This document shows positions 53,366 to 61,364 of a DNA stretch of 64,000 nucleotides, piece by piece. Origin of the DNA: Archangium sp. (GTDB lineage Bacteria; Myxococcota; Myxococcia; Myxococcales; Myxococcaceae); NCBI GenBank assembly GCA_022843845.1, contig JALHMW010000009.1:62001-126000 (forward strand). The letters are read 5' to 3'. The notes under the pieces are model-generated. The model had not been told where the DNA came from and did no database searches. It saw nothing but the letters and a program-made list of their open reading frames with translations. Position 1 is the stretch's first letter. Every line of letters starts with the position of its first letter. A program made the position numbers and the translations under genes.

Positions 53366-54550
53366 TCAGGCTGATGGGCCGGCGTACGTCCGCTTGTGCG
53401 CGTCGACCCCGAGGAAGCGGAAGCCGTCACCTGCGACGGTCTCCATGGTCTTCTCGTCGGTCGCCTCCCGCGCCCGCATGATGGCCTCGTAGTCCTCGAT
53501 CGTCAGCTTGCGGCGGGCGTCGAGCAGGGCCTGCAGCTGCAACGCCTGAACGCGGGCCTGCGCCCCGGCGACGACGTGCCCTTCGAAGAACTCGGCGCAC
53601 GAGCCGCTGCCGTAGCTGAACAGGCCGATGCGCTGGCCATCGAGGTCGCGCGTGGACGTCGACAGCAGCGACGCGAGGGCGAGGTAGAGCGAGCCGGTGT
53701 AGATGTTGCCGACCTGCGCCGGCAAGGCGAGCGAGGCCGACACCTGGGCGTCGAAGCTCGCGTCTGGAGCCGCATCGCCGTCGATGGAGCGCAGCTGCCG
53801 GTGCGCCTTGCGCGCCATCTTCCCGTAGGGCACATGGTAGGCGAGCGCCGCGAAGTCGTCCGCCGTCACGCCGGGGGCGAGCTCCCGGAAGTGCTTGTAC
53901 GCGCCCGAGATCGCGTCGAGGTAGCACTGCACCGAGTAGTGGCCGTCGACGAACGCGTCCTTCGAGTAGAGCGGCCGCCAGAAGTCGTGCACGTCGGCAG
54001 CGAACTGGCCGGTGCGTGAGGGGTCGAGCTCGAGCAGTCGGGGGTTCTCCGAGACGAGCAACGCCACCGCGCCGGCGCCCTGGGTCGGCTCGCCCGGGGT
54101 CTTCAGCCCGTAGCGCGCGATGTCGCTGCAGACGACGAGGGCCTTGCGGCCGTTGGCGCTCCCCGAGCGGATCCAGTCGAGCGCCATCATCAGCGCCGCG
54201 GTGCCGCCGTAACAGGCGTGTTTGGTCTCGAAGACGCGGCAGCGCGAGCCAATGCCCAGCAGCCCCTGCACGAACGACGACACCGGCTTGGAGTGATCGA
54301 CCCCCGTCTCGGTGCCGACGACCAGCATGCCGATCTCATCGGGCTTCGCTCCGGCTGAGGTCATGGCCATCTGGGCCGCCCGCGCCGCGAGCGTCACCGT
54401 GTCTTCGTCGATCGGCGCGACGCCCATACGCCAGGTGCCGATGCCGTCGAGGTACTTCGAAGGGGCGACGCCGCGCGCCTTCGCCAGCACCTCGAGGTCG
54501 ATGCACAGCGCGGGGACCGAGACGCCGATGGCGTCGATGCCGACCTTCAT
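53366..54550 (-). CDS. mvaS: Hydroxymethylglutaryl-CoA synthase
   Basis: 394 residues, bacterial MvaS size. Condenses acetyl-CoA with acetoacetyl-CoA to HMG-CoA, entry into the mevalonate route to isoprenoids. Glu81 in VVGTETGVD, catalytic Cys113 in ETKHACYGGT and His239 in AYHVPYGKM form the expected catalytic set, and the GSGSCAEFF end is typical. AGGAG before the ATG at 54550. Beta-branching HMG-CoA synthases of polyketide clusters are relatives, but there is no such cluster here. The gene lies between cdsA and rseP, where dxr often sits. Confidence 0.92.
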   Translation of the reverse strand: MKVGIDAIGVSVPALCIDLEVLAKARGVAPSKYLDGIGTWRMGVAPIDEDTVTLAARAAQMAMTSAGAKPDEIGMLVVGTETGVDHSKPVSSFVQGLLGIGSRCRVFETKHACYGGTAALMMALDWIRSGSANGRKALVVCSDIARYGLKTPGEPTQGAGAVALLVSENPRLLELDPSRTGQFAADVHDFWRPLYSKDAFVDGHYSVQCYLDAISGAYKHFRELAPGVTADDFAALAYHVPYGKMARKAHRQLRSIDGDAAPDASFDAQVSASLALPAQVGNIYTGSLYLALASLLSTSTRDLDGQRIGLFSYGSGSCAEFFEGHVVAGAQARVQALQLQALLDARRKLTIEDYEAIMRAREATDEKTMETVAGDGFRFLGVDAHKRTYAGPSA

Positions 54551-54660
54551 GAAAGGACTCCTCTCGAGCTGCAGTGGCCAACCGTAGAGCAGGCGCGACG
54601 CCTGCTCCCAGACAGGTCAACGGACGAGGGCGGTCCAGTGTTTCACCGGACCACCGGCGC

Positions 54661-55488
54661 TCACCCCATGTTGGGTCGCATGAACTGGACGTAGAGCAGC
54701 ACCATCGGGGCGTTGAAGATGAGGGCGTCAATTCGGTCGAGCATGCCGCCGTGGCCGGGAATGATGTTGCCCGAGTCCTTCACGCCATACGCGCGCTTGA
54801 GCATCGACTCGCACAGGTCGCCCGCAGGCCCGAGCAGGCTGCCGCAGACGCCGAGGAAGATGCAGTCGGTGATGGTGAGGAACGGCGCGAAGAACTGACG
54901 CTGCACGAACATGAAGCCGATGGCGCCGACGAAGCCGCCGAAGAAGCCTTCCCAGCTCTTCGACGGGCTGACCTCGGGGTAGAGCTTGTGTTTGCCGAGG
55001 AAGCGCCCGAAGAAATACGCGGCCGTGTCGTTGCCCCACGTGATGACGAGCGCCGCGACGACCCACCAGACCCCCTCGTCGAGGTTGCGAATCGCCATCA
55101 AGGCCGTCAACCCACCGTGGCCGTAGATGAACGCAGTGAGGATCTGCGCGGTGCGCTGCGGGCCCTCCTGCAACGGGCCGTTGAGCAGGTGCCAGAGCCA
55201 GCCAGCGAAGAGGACGACGCCGGTCGCGCCAGAGATCAACGCCGTGGCCTCGGTGGGCCGCCACGCCACGATCAGCGGCATCGCGCCTGCAGAGAGGACG
55301 GTGCCCCACCCGAGCGGGTTGAGCTCCTTCATGGTGATCAGCAGGTACTCGCGAGCACACGCAGCGGCCGCGAAGCCCAACAGCGCTGCGCTGTAGTAGC
55401 CACCGCGGTACAGGAGGTAGAGGACGATCGGCAGCAGCACGATGGCGCTGACCACCCTCAGCAGCAGGTTCCTGTTCTTCTCACTCAC
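54661..55488 (-). CDS. cdsA: Phosphatidate cytidylyltransferase
   Basis: 275 residues, eight hydrophobic helices; makes CDP-diacylglycerol from phosphatidic acid and CTP in the inner membrane. Motifs ITWGNDTAAYFFGRFLGKHK and SPSKSWEGFFGGF, then GPAGDLCESMLKRAYGVKDS and PGHGGMLDRIDALIF, form the CDP-diacylglycerol synthase signature. GTG start at 55488, 4 bp after uppS. A longer upstream frame is antisense or out of register with uppS and is not used. Confidence 0.95.
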   Translation of the reverse strand: MSEKNRNLLLRVVSAIVLLPIVLYLLYRGGYYSAALLGFAAAACAREYLLITMKELNPLGWGTVLSAGAMPLIVAWRPTEATALISGATGVVLFAGWLWHLLNGPLQEGPQRTAQILTAFIYGHGGLTALMAIRNLDEGVWWVVAALVITWGNDTAAYFFGRFLGKHKLYPEVSPSKSWEGFFGGFVGAIGFMFVQRQFFAPFLTITDCIFLGVCGSLLGPAGDLCESMLKRAYGVKDSGNIIPGHGGMLDRIDALIFNAPMVLLYVQFMRPNMG

Positions 55489-55492
55489 GCGT

Positions 55493-56257
55493 TCACGTCC
55501 CGGCCCGACGCAGCTGTGCTCCGGTGAGTCCGAAGCGGCGCTCGCGCGTCTGGAAATGCAGCAGCGCCTCGGCGAACTCCCTCGCTCGGAAATCGGGCCA
55601 GGCGATGGGGCTGAAGAGGAACTCGCTGTAGGCGGTCTGCCAGAGCAGGAAGTTCGACAGCCGCTGCTCACCGCTGGAGCGGATCACGAGATCGACCGGC
55701 GGCAGATCGTGCGTCCACAGCGCTCCGGCGACGGTCTCTTCGGTGATGTCGTCGAGCGAGAGCGCGCCGCTGGCCACCTTCGCCGCGAGCGCGCGGACGC
55801 CCGACACGAGCTCTTCCCGGCCGCCGTACGAGAGGGCGAGCGTCAGCACGAGCCCCTGGTTCTTCGCGCTCTCGGTCCGCAGCGCGTCGAGCGGCTCCTT
55901 CACGTACTTCGGCAGCTTGTCGAGCTCGCCGATGGCGTTGAGCTTGATGCCGTTGTCCATGATCTCCTCGCGCTCTTTGAGGAGGTACTCGCGCAGCAGC
56001 TCCATCAGCCCGGCGACCTCATCGGGCGGCCGCGACCAGTTCTGGGACGAGAAGGCGTAGAGGGTGAGGGCCTTCAAGCCGATGCGCCGCGCCGAGCGGG
56101 TCACCTCACGAACGCTGGTGGACCCCTCGCGGTGCCCTTCGAGCCGGGGCAACCCGCGGGACTCGGCCCAGCGGCCGTTACCGTCCATGATGATGCCGAC
56201 GTGCTTCGGCACCTCGCGCGCTTTGACCTGACTCTCGAGCTCTTCGATCGCGTTCAT
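55493..56257 (-). CDS. uppS: Isoprenyl transferase (undecaprenyl diphosphate synthase)
   Basis: 254 residues. Adds isopentenyl units to farnesyl diphosphate to make the undecaprenyl carrier used for wall and polysaccharide synthesis. HVGIIMDGNGRWAESRG (catalytic Asp), GHREGSTSVREV, LTLYAFSSQNWSRP, and DLVIRSSGEQRLSNFLLWQ are all present. ATG at 56257; the frame is open to 56350 but those residues are not family-like. First gene of the uppS-cdsA run; divergent from the kinase at 56.4 kb. Confidence 0.95.
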   Translation of the reverse strand: MNAIEELESQVKAREVPKHVGIIMDGNGRWAESRGLPRLEGHREGSTSVREVTRSARRIGLKALTLYAFSSQNWSRPPDEVAGLMELLREYLLKEREEIMDNGIKLNAIGELDKLPKYVKEPLDALRTESAKNQGLVLTLALSYGGREELVSGVRALAAKVASGALSLDDITEETVAGALWTHDLPPVDLVIRSSGEQRLSNFLLWQTAYSEFLFSPIAWPDFRAREFAEALLHFQTRERRFGLTGAQLRRAGT

Positions 56258-56425
56258 GTCGTCTCGTGAGGCGCGCACCGTAGTCAGATGTGGCGGTCGC
56301 CTCAAAGCCTCCTCTGACACACAAACCACGTGACCTGAGTCAGCAGCCACGGAAGCTGGCTGAACGGTCGCAACCGGCAGTTGGTTAGACGAAGCGCGGG
56401 TTCTTCCCTAGGCTCCGCGCCGCGA

Positions 56426-57610
56426 ATGCCCCCCAAGGTGATCGGTCCCTACCGTGTGCTCGAGACGCTGGGGAGCGGTGGTGCTGGCACCGTGTACCGC
56501 GCGATCGATCGACGCACCGGTGACGACGCCGCGCTGAAGCTCCTCTCCACGGGGCCCGCCCTCGACCCACGCGCCACGCGCCGCCTCGCGCGTGAGTTCG
56601 AGACCCTGCAGAACCTCTCGCACCCGAACGTGGTGCGCGTCTACGACACCGGCGTCTTCCAGGGGTACCCGTACCTGGCGATGGAGCTCGTCGAGGGGCT
56701 CACGCTGCGGCACTACCTGTCGCTGTCGGACGAAGATCTGAAGAGCGACCACGGCCTCGTGCGCGCCATCAGCCTGCACCGGCAGGCGATGAACACCGAG
56801 CGAGACCCCGACGCGAGCGTCGACGAGGCTGAAGAGAACGACGAAGACCCATCGGGGCTGTTCTCGCTCGCCACCTTCGGTGAAGAGCCGATCAGCGACG
56901 AGTTCTCGAGCTCGGCCAGCGACGACGAAGAGGAGTACGAGTCGGGGCCCGATTCGGTGAGGCGCTTCGCCGCGCTGGCCGACGAGCCCGACACCAACAA
57001 CGCGCTCACGGGCGAGAACGCCCTGCCCTTCGACGTGCCGGGCCCTGGCGAGCACCGGGCGATCGGCCTTCGGCCCAGTGAGGTCGAGCTCGCGGCGTTG
57101 AATCGTGGAGAGCGGGTCGGCCGGCTGAAGGACGCGATGCTCCAGCTCACCGAGGCGCTCGCGTACATTCATGGCCACGGGCTCATTCACCGCGATCTGA
57201 AGCCGACCAACGTGATGGTCGACGAGGATCGCACCGTGCGCCTGATGGACTTCGGCCTCGCCAAGTTCCTCGCCGACGACAGCGCGGTGACGGCTGACGG
57301 CCGGCTCGTCGGCACCTTCCGCTACATGGCGCCGGAGCAGGTGCTCGGAGAGCAGCTCGACGCGCGCACCGATCTCTATGGGCTCGGCGTCATCCTCTAC
57401 GAGCTGCTCGCGGGTCGGCCTCCGTTCGAGGCGAAGACGCCGTACGAGCTCTGGCAGAAGGTGCTCGAGACCGAGCCGGCATCCCTGGCCAGCATGAACC
57501 CGAAGGTCGACCGCACGCTGGCGCGGGTCGCGATGAAGCTGATTCGGAAAGAGCCTGGCGATCGCTTCCAGACGGCAGAAGAAGTCTATGAAGCGTTGTT
57601 GCAGGCATGA
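56426..57610 (+). CDS. Ser/Thr protein kinase with large acidic insert in the catalytic domain
   Basis: 394 residues, Hanks-type kinase. Gly loop GSGGAGTVY, Lys38 in AALKLL, Glu59, HRDLKPTN (His255), DFGLAK (Asp275) and [10 protein letters not shown] are intact, so it should be active. Between the hinge ([13 protein letters not shown], about 86-98) and the catalytic loop, about 130 residues are inserted (about 101-232), Asp/Glu/Ser-rich ([23 protein letters not shown]). A normal kinase has only about 35 residues there. No membrane helix or sensor domain follows. ATG 56426. Its stop overlaps the next gene by ATGA. Confidence 0.9.
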   Translation: MPPKVIGPYRVLETLGSGGAGTVYRAIDRRTGDDAALKLLSTGPALDPRATRRLAREFETLQNLSHPNVVRVYDTGVFQGYPYLAMELVEGLTLRHYLSLSDEDLKSDHGLVRAISLHRQAMNTERDPDASVDEAEENDEDPSGLFSLATFGEEPISDEFSSSASDDEEEYESGPDSVRRFAALADEPDTNNALTGENALPFDVPGPGEHRAIGLRPSEVELAALNRGERVGRLKDAMLQLTEALAYIHGHGLIHRDLKPTNVMVDEDRTVRLMDFGLAKFLADDSAVTADGRLVGTFRYMAPEQVLGEQLDARTDLYGLGVILYELLAGRPPFEAKTPYELWQKVLETEPASLASMNPKVDRTLARVAMKLIRKEPGDRFQTAEEVYEALLQA

Positions 57611-58518
57611 GCACGACTCGTCACGAGCTGAAGGTTCCTCCCGAAGGCGCAGGCCAGCGCATCGACGTGTTCATCGGTGAGCAGCTGTCGTTGTCACGCA
57701 ACCGGCTCAAGGCGTTGTTCGAGGCTGACGCGGTGCGGGTCGACGGGCGGCGCGCGAAGAAGGGCGTGAGCCTGGCCGCCGGGCAGACGGTGGTGGTCGA
57801 GGTGAACGACGCGCCGATCGGTGCGGTGGCCGACACGACGCAGACGCTCGTCGTGCTGTTCGAAGATGACGCGCTGATCGCGATCGACAAGCCCGCCGGG
57901 GTGCCGACGCAGCCCATCGATCCCGGAGAGACGGGCACGGTCGCGAACGCGCTGGTGGCGCGGTGGCCTGCGCTCGCGAGCGTCGGTGCTGATCCACGAG
58001 AGGCCGGGCTCTGTCACCGGCTCGACGTCGAAACCTCGGGGACGATGCTCGTCGCGAAGACGCCCGAGGTGTGGACGACGATGCGCGCGGCGTTCAGCGA
58101 GTCTGGCGGCGTCGACAAGCGCTACCTCGCGCTGGTGCGTGGGCCGCTCGCCGATGAAGGAGAGATCGAGCTGCCGCTGGTGCACGCAGGCGATCACGTT
58201 CGGCCGGCCATCGAAGGTGAAGAGGCCCGGCCCGCGAAGTCGTCGTTCACGGTGCTGAAACGAAAGGGCGTCATCTCGCTGGTCGAGGTGCGGCTCTTCA
58301 CGGGCGTGCTGCATCAGGTGCGGGCGCATCTGTCGGCCATCGGCGCGCCGATCATCGGAGACACGCGCTACGGCGGCCGCGCGGAGGCCGATCTCTCCCG
58401 GTTCTTCCTGCACGCCGCGTCGTTGACCTTCACGCACCCCGTGACGGCGGATGTAACGAAGGTCGAGAGCCCGTTGCCGCCGGAGCTGCAGCGCGTGCTC
58501 GAACGCCTGGTGCCTTGA
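57607..58518 (+). CDS. RluA-family pseudouridine synthase
   Basis: 303 residues: N-terminal S4 RNA-binding domain ([20 protein letters not shown]) and a RluA/RluD catalytic domain with the HRLD motif ([15 protein letters not shown], catalytic Asp) and [27 protein letters not shown] end (split here as LHQVRAHL and IIGDTRYGG). It isomerises uridines in 23S rRNA or tRNA; target undetermined, RluD-like by domain layout. Starts inside the kinase stop (ATGA), so the two are co-translated. Confidence 0.92.
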   Translation: MSTTRHELKVPPEGAGQRIDVFIGEQLSLSRNRLKALFEADAVRVDGRRAKKGVSLAAGQTVVVEVNDAPIGAVADTTQTLVVLFEDDALIAIDKPAGVPTQPIDPGETGTVANALVARWPALASVGADPREAGLCHRLDVETSGTMLVAKTPEVWTTMRAAFSESGGVDKRYLALVRGPLADEGEIELPLVHAGDHVRPAIEGEEARPAKSSFTVLKRKGVISLVEVRLFTGVLHQVRAHLSAIGAPIIGDTRYGGRAEADLSRFFLHAASLTFTHPVTADVTKVESPLPPELQRVLERLVP

Positions 58519-58553
58519 AGCGTCTGGCACCGTGACGGACACTTGCCGCTCAC

Positions 58554-59822
58554 GTGAGCTGGGAACGCGCCATCATTCACCTCGACATGGACGCGTTCTA
58601 CGCGTCGGTCGAGCAGCGCGACAACCCCGACCTCAAGGGAAAGCCGGTGATCGTCGGCGGGCACCCACAGCGCGGCGTGGTGCTGGCGGCGTCGTACGAA
58701 GTGCGCCCGTTCGGGGTGCGCAGCGCGATGCCGATGGGGCGCGCGGTGAAGCTGGCGCCGAAGGCGATCGTGGTGCCTCCGCGGTTCGAGGCCTACGTCG
58801 ACGCGAGCGAGGCGGTGTTCCGCATCTTCGAGCGATACACGCCGCTCATCGAGCCGCTGTCTCTCGACGAGGCGTTCCTCGACGTGACGGGCTCGCAGGC
58901 GTTGTTCGGAGATCCGATTCTGCTCGCGCAGCGCATTCGGGCTGAGATCCGCGACGAGCTGCACCTGCCTGCGTCGGCCGGCATCGCCGAGGTGAAGTTC
59001 GTCGCGAAGATCGCTTCCGACTCCGGCAAGCCCGCTGGGCAGAAGGTCGTGCTCCCGGGCACGTCGAAGGAGTTCCTCGCGCCGCTGCCCGTGTCGCGCT
59101 TGTGGGGCGTGGGGCCGAAGACCGAGGAGCAGCTGCTCCGCCTGGGCCTCAAGACGATCGGTGACGTCGCCGCGAAGGATCTCGAGTGGCTGACCCGTCA
59201 CCTCGGCGCGTCGGGCCAGCACTTCTGGGAGCTGTCGAACGCGATCGATCCACGCGCCGTCGTGCCCGATCGCGACGCGAAGAGCATCGGCGCGCAGGAC
59301 ACGTTCGAGGAGGATCTGCGCGGGGAAGAGGCGCTGTCTCCGCATCTGCATGGGCAGGCGCTGCGCGTCGGGCGGCGGTTGAGGAAGTCGGCCTTGAAGT
59401 GCCGGTGCGTGCAGCTGACGGTGAAGTACGACGACTTTCAGAGCATCACGCGGCGCAAGACGCTCGAGGTGCCGACCGATGATGGGCAGGTGCTGTACCG
59501 CGAGGCGCGTGGGCTGCTGTCGAAGGTGGACCTGAGCCGGAAGATTCGTCTCACTGGCGTGTCGGCGCAGGAGCTGGTCGGAGCGGGTGAGCAGCTGGGG
59601 CTCTTCGCGCCCGAGGCGCCGCCGAAGAACGACAAGTTGAACCAGGCGCTCGACAAGATCGCCGCGAAGTTCGGGACGAAGGCCGTGGTGACGGCAGACC
59701 TCGCGGATGGCGACGCGTTCAGCCAACGCGACGGGTTCTATTCAGAAGAGAAGCAGGCCCGGGCGAAGGCCGCGCAGGCGTTGCCGAAGGATGCCGTGCG
59801 AGTGGTGCGCGACGACGAGTGA
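58554..59822 (+). CDS. dinB: DNA polymerase IV, Y-family
   Basis: 422 residues. Lesion-bypass polymerase. HLDMDAFYASVEQRD and PLSLDEAFLDVT supply the catalytic acidic residues; ASAGIAEVKFVAKIASDSGKP and LPVSRLWGVGPKTEEQLL are the thumb/HhH region, and the little-finger domain follows. The C-terminus after about 360 is a charged tail without a clear beta-clamp-binding motif, apart from QLGLFAPEAP at 347-356, which contains a QLxLF clamp-binding sequence. GTG start at 58554. No LexA box recognised upstream. Confidence 0.93.
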   Translation: MSWERAIIHLDMDAFYASVEQRDNPDLKGKPVIVGGHPQRGVVLAASYEVRPFGVRSAMPMGRAVKLAPKAIVVPPRFEAYVDASEAVFRIFERYTPLIEPLSLDEAFLDVTGSQALFGDPILLAQRIRAEIRDELHLPASAGIAEVKFVAKIASDSGKPAGQKVVLPGTSKEFLAPLPVSRLWGVGPKTEEQLLRLGLKTIGDVAAKDLEWLTRHLGASGQHFWELSNAIDPRAVVPDRDAKSIGAQDTFEEDLRGEEALSPHLHGQALRVGRRLRKSALKCRCVQLTVKYDDFQSITRRKTLEVPTDDGQVLYREARGLLSKVDLSRKIRLTGVSAQELVGAGEQLGLFAPEAPPKNDKLNQALDKIAAKFGTKAVVTADLADGDAFSQRDGFYSEEKQARAKAAQALPKDAVRVVRDDE

Positions 59823-60181
59823 GCGCGGCACGTGCGGCGAACAGCTGCTCTTGAGCGAGCGGGCTGGTCGAGGGCGCTCCGAAGCCTCGAGTGCAACAGG
59901 TCGCGGGGAATCAGGCCGCCTCGGTGATCGACTCGACCGTTCAGGTCGAGGGAGCGGGTCGCTTTTCTGGGAACTGTAGACAGGGTGACGCTTCCGCGGA
60001 AACAAGGTGACGTGGACTTGTTTCCGCAAAACCGTCACCCGGTTTACAGCCCCCAGAAATCGACCCGGCCCCGCTGGCTGTGTCGGCCTGGCGCGCCGCC
60101 AATTCGGACTGGCCCTCGCCTCTCGAGGCTTCAAGTCACCTTCACGCCCGCCTCGCTTCGGGCAGCCTTTTCACCCAGCGA
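59823..60181. other. Intergenic region holding a large inverted repeat
   Basis: 359 bp between dinB and the Uma2 gene with no gene-like frame. The first 130 bp show nothing recognisable. The middle is dominated by a 113-bp imperfect palindrome, listed separately. The last 115 bp are without recognisable features. Confidence 0.6.
59955..60067. repeat. 113-bp imperfect inverted repeat, MITE/REP-like
   Basis: Two arms of about 52 bp around a 10-nt loop (60007-60016). The outer ends CGGGTCG/CGACCCG are perfect; inside, CTGGG, CTGTA, GGGTGACG and GCGGAAACAAG pair with their complements on the right arm, with mismatches between. GGTGACG also occurs in the loop. Size, closed palindromic form and lack of coding capacity fit a miniature transposable element or palindromic repeat. 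No target duplication or second copy found in the window. Confidence 0.7.
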
Positions 60182-60805
60182 TCAGCGGGCAGGCGGACTG
60201 AGCTGACGGAACAGCTCGACCGCAGTGACCTGGAGTTCAGGCAAGCCCACCGCGTCGAGCCTGGACGCACCTCGGAGTCGGCGCGTGCGACAAGCGCTCA
60301 CGGTGATCACCTCACGCGGCTCGGGGAACGCGAGCCACACCGTCTTCACGCCATGCTTGAGGTACCACCGCGCCTTGGCGATGAGCGACGTTTCGTCTTC
60401 GTCCTCACCCGCGACCTCGACCGCCAGAATCGGAGGCACTCGACGGAACCGCCCTCGATGCGGCCCAACGTCCGCGCGCTTCCACACCGCCGCGTCAGCC
60501 CCGCGAGCTTCTCCGTCGAGGAGCATGCCCGCCTCATTGCCTGCGACGATGAACTCCGGATGAAGCACCGACCAGTTGCCAAGCAGACGCACGGCCTCGG
60601 CTGAGACGTCCTGCTGAAAGTCGACGCAGGGAGGCCAGAAGAGCAGCGTCCCTTCGACGAACTCGAGGCGTCCATCGATCGTTGGCCAACTCGCGGGAGA
60701 ACCCACTCTGAACCCACGCGGTGTCCTCAGACGAATCGGGAACCGCACCGAGGCCCTCGGGAGGCGAATCGGCGTCAGCTCCGAATCCACGTGAACCTGC
60801 GGCAT
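60182..60805 (-). CDS. Uma2 family endonuclease-like protein (DUF820)
   Basis: 207 residues, restriction-endonuclease-fold Uma2 family. WPTIDGRLEFVEGTLLFWPP, GADAAVWKRAD and PPILAVEVAGEDE (the Asp/Glu-x-Glu core) followed by KARWYLKHGVKTVWLAFPE carry the PD-(D/E)xK pattern. Function in the family is unproven; many copies are linked to mobile DNA or stress. ATG at 60805; a longer frame adds Arg-rich residues with no support. Its gene lies next to the large palindrome. Confidence 0.8.
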   Translation of the reverse strand: MPQVHVDSELTPIRLPRASVRFPIRLRTPRGFRVGSPASWPTIDGRLEFVEGTLLFWPPCVDFQQDVSAEAVRLLGNWSVLHPEFIVAGNEAGMLLDGEARGADAAVWKRADVGPHRGRFRRVPPILAVEVAGEDEDETSLIAKARWYLKHGVKTVWLAFPEPREVITVSACRTRRLRGASRLDAVGLPELQVTAVELFRQLSPPAR

Positions 60806-60836
60806 GCGCGCAGTCTCACGACGCACCGCGCGCAGG

Positions 60837-61364
60837 TCAATGCGGCGGCGCACGCCGAAACCGCGCCCGCAACGCACCGACCACTTTGCCGTCCGTCTTC
60901 ACCGAGAACAGCTCGACCGCGGTCCGTCCCAGCGGCAGCGCGCACCACAACACCGCCAGGGTCGCCGCGAGCCCGATCAGCGAGTTCTGCCAGCTCGCCA
61001 GGTTCCACTGCCCGCTCCACATCGTCTCGTGCTGACTGAACGGGTACAGGTACCAGATGGGCCAGCCCGGCCCGCTCCCGGCGAGATCGCACAGCAGGTG
61101 GAGATGGAACGCCACGAAGCTCAACGTGCCCACGAGCAACCGCTGCTTCGCGAGCGCCCCGAACGCCACCGCGCAGATCGTCGCCGCGACGATCCCGTGC
61201 GTCAGCAGGTGATGCCACTTCGAGTACGCCTCTTCGCCCGCCAGGATCGTGAGGCCATCGAGATCGGGCGCGACTCCAGCGAGCGTGATCAACACCCGAT
61301 CACGCCGCTCGGTCAGCCGCGCTCCAGTCAGCCACGACAGCTCGGCATGGACGATCGGGTTCAC
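60837..61364 (-). CDS. YdjM-like membrane-bound metal-dependent hydrolase
   Basis: 175 residues with four hydrophobic helices; YdjM/LexA-regulated inner membrane hydrolase family (DUF457-like). VNPIVHAELSWLTGARLTER, APDLDGLTIL, WHHLLTHGIVAA and FHLHLLCDLAGSGPGWP supply the His/Asp ligands. GTG at 61364 overlaps the pcnB stop by 4 bp (GTGA), so it is coupled to it. Substrate unknown. Confidence 0.82.
   Translation of the reverse strand: MNPIVHAELSWLTGARLTERRDRVLITLAGVAPDLDGLTILAGEEAYSKWHHLLTHGIVAATICAVAFGALAKQRLLVGTLSFVAFHLHLLCDLAGSGPGWPIWYLYPFSQHETMWSGQWNLASWQNSLIGLAATLAVLWCALPLGRTAVELFSVKTDGKVVGALRARFRRAPPH

Noticed and set aside
55489..55671. Extension of the cdsA frame upstream into uppS
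   Set aside because: Ser/Arg-rich out-of-frame translation of uppS; the GTG at 55488 gives normal CdsA length.
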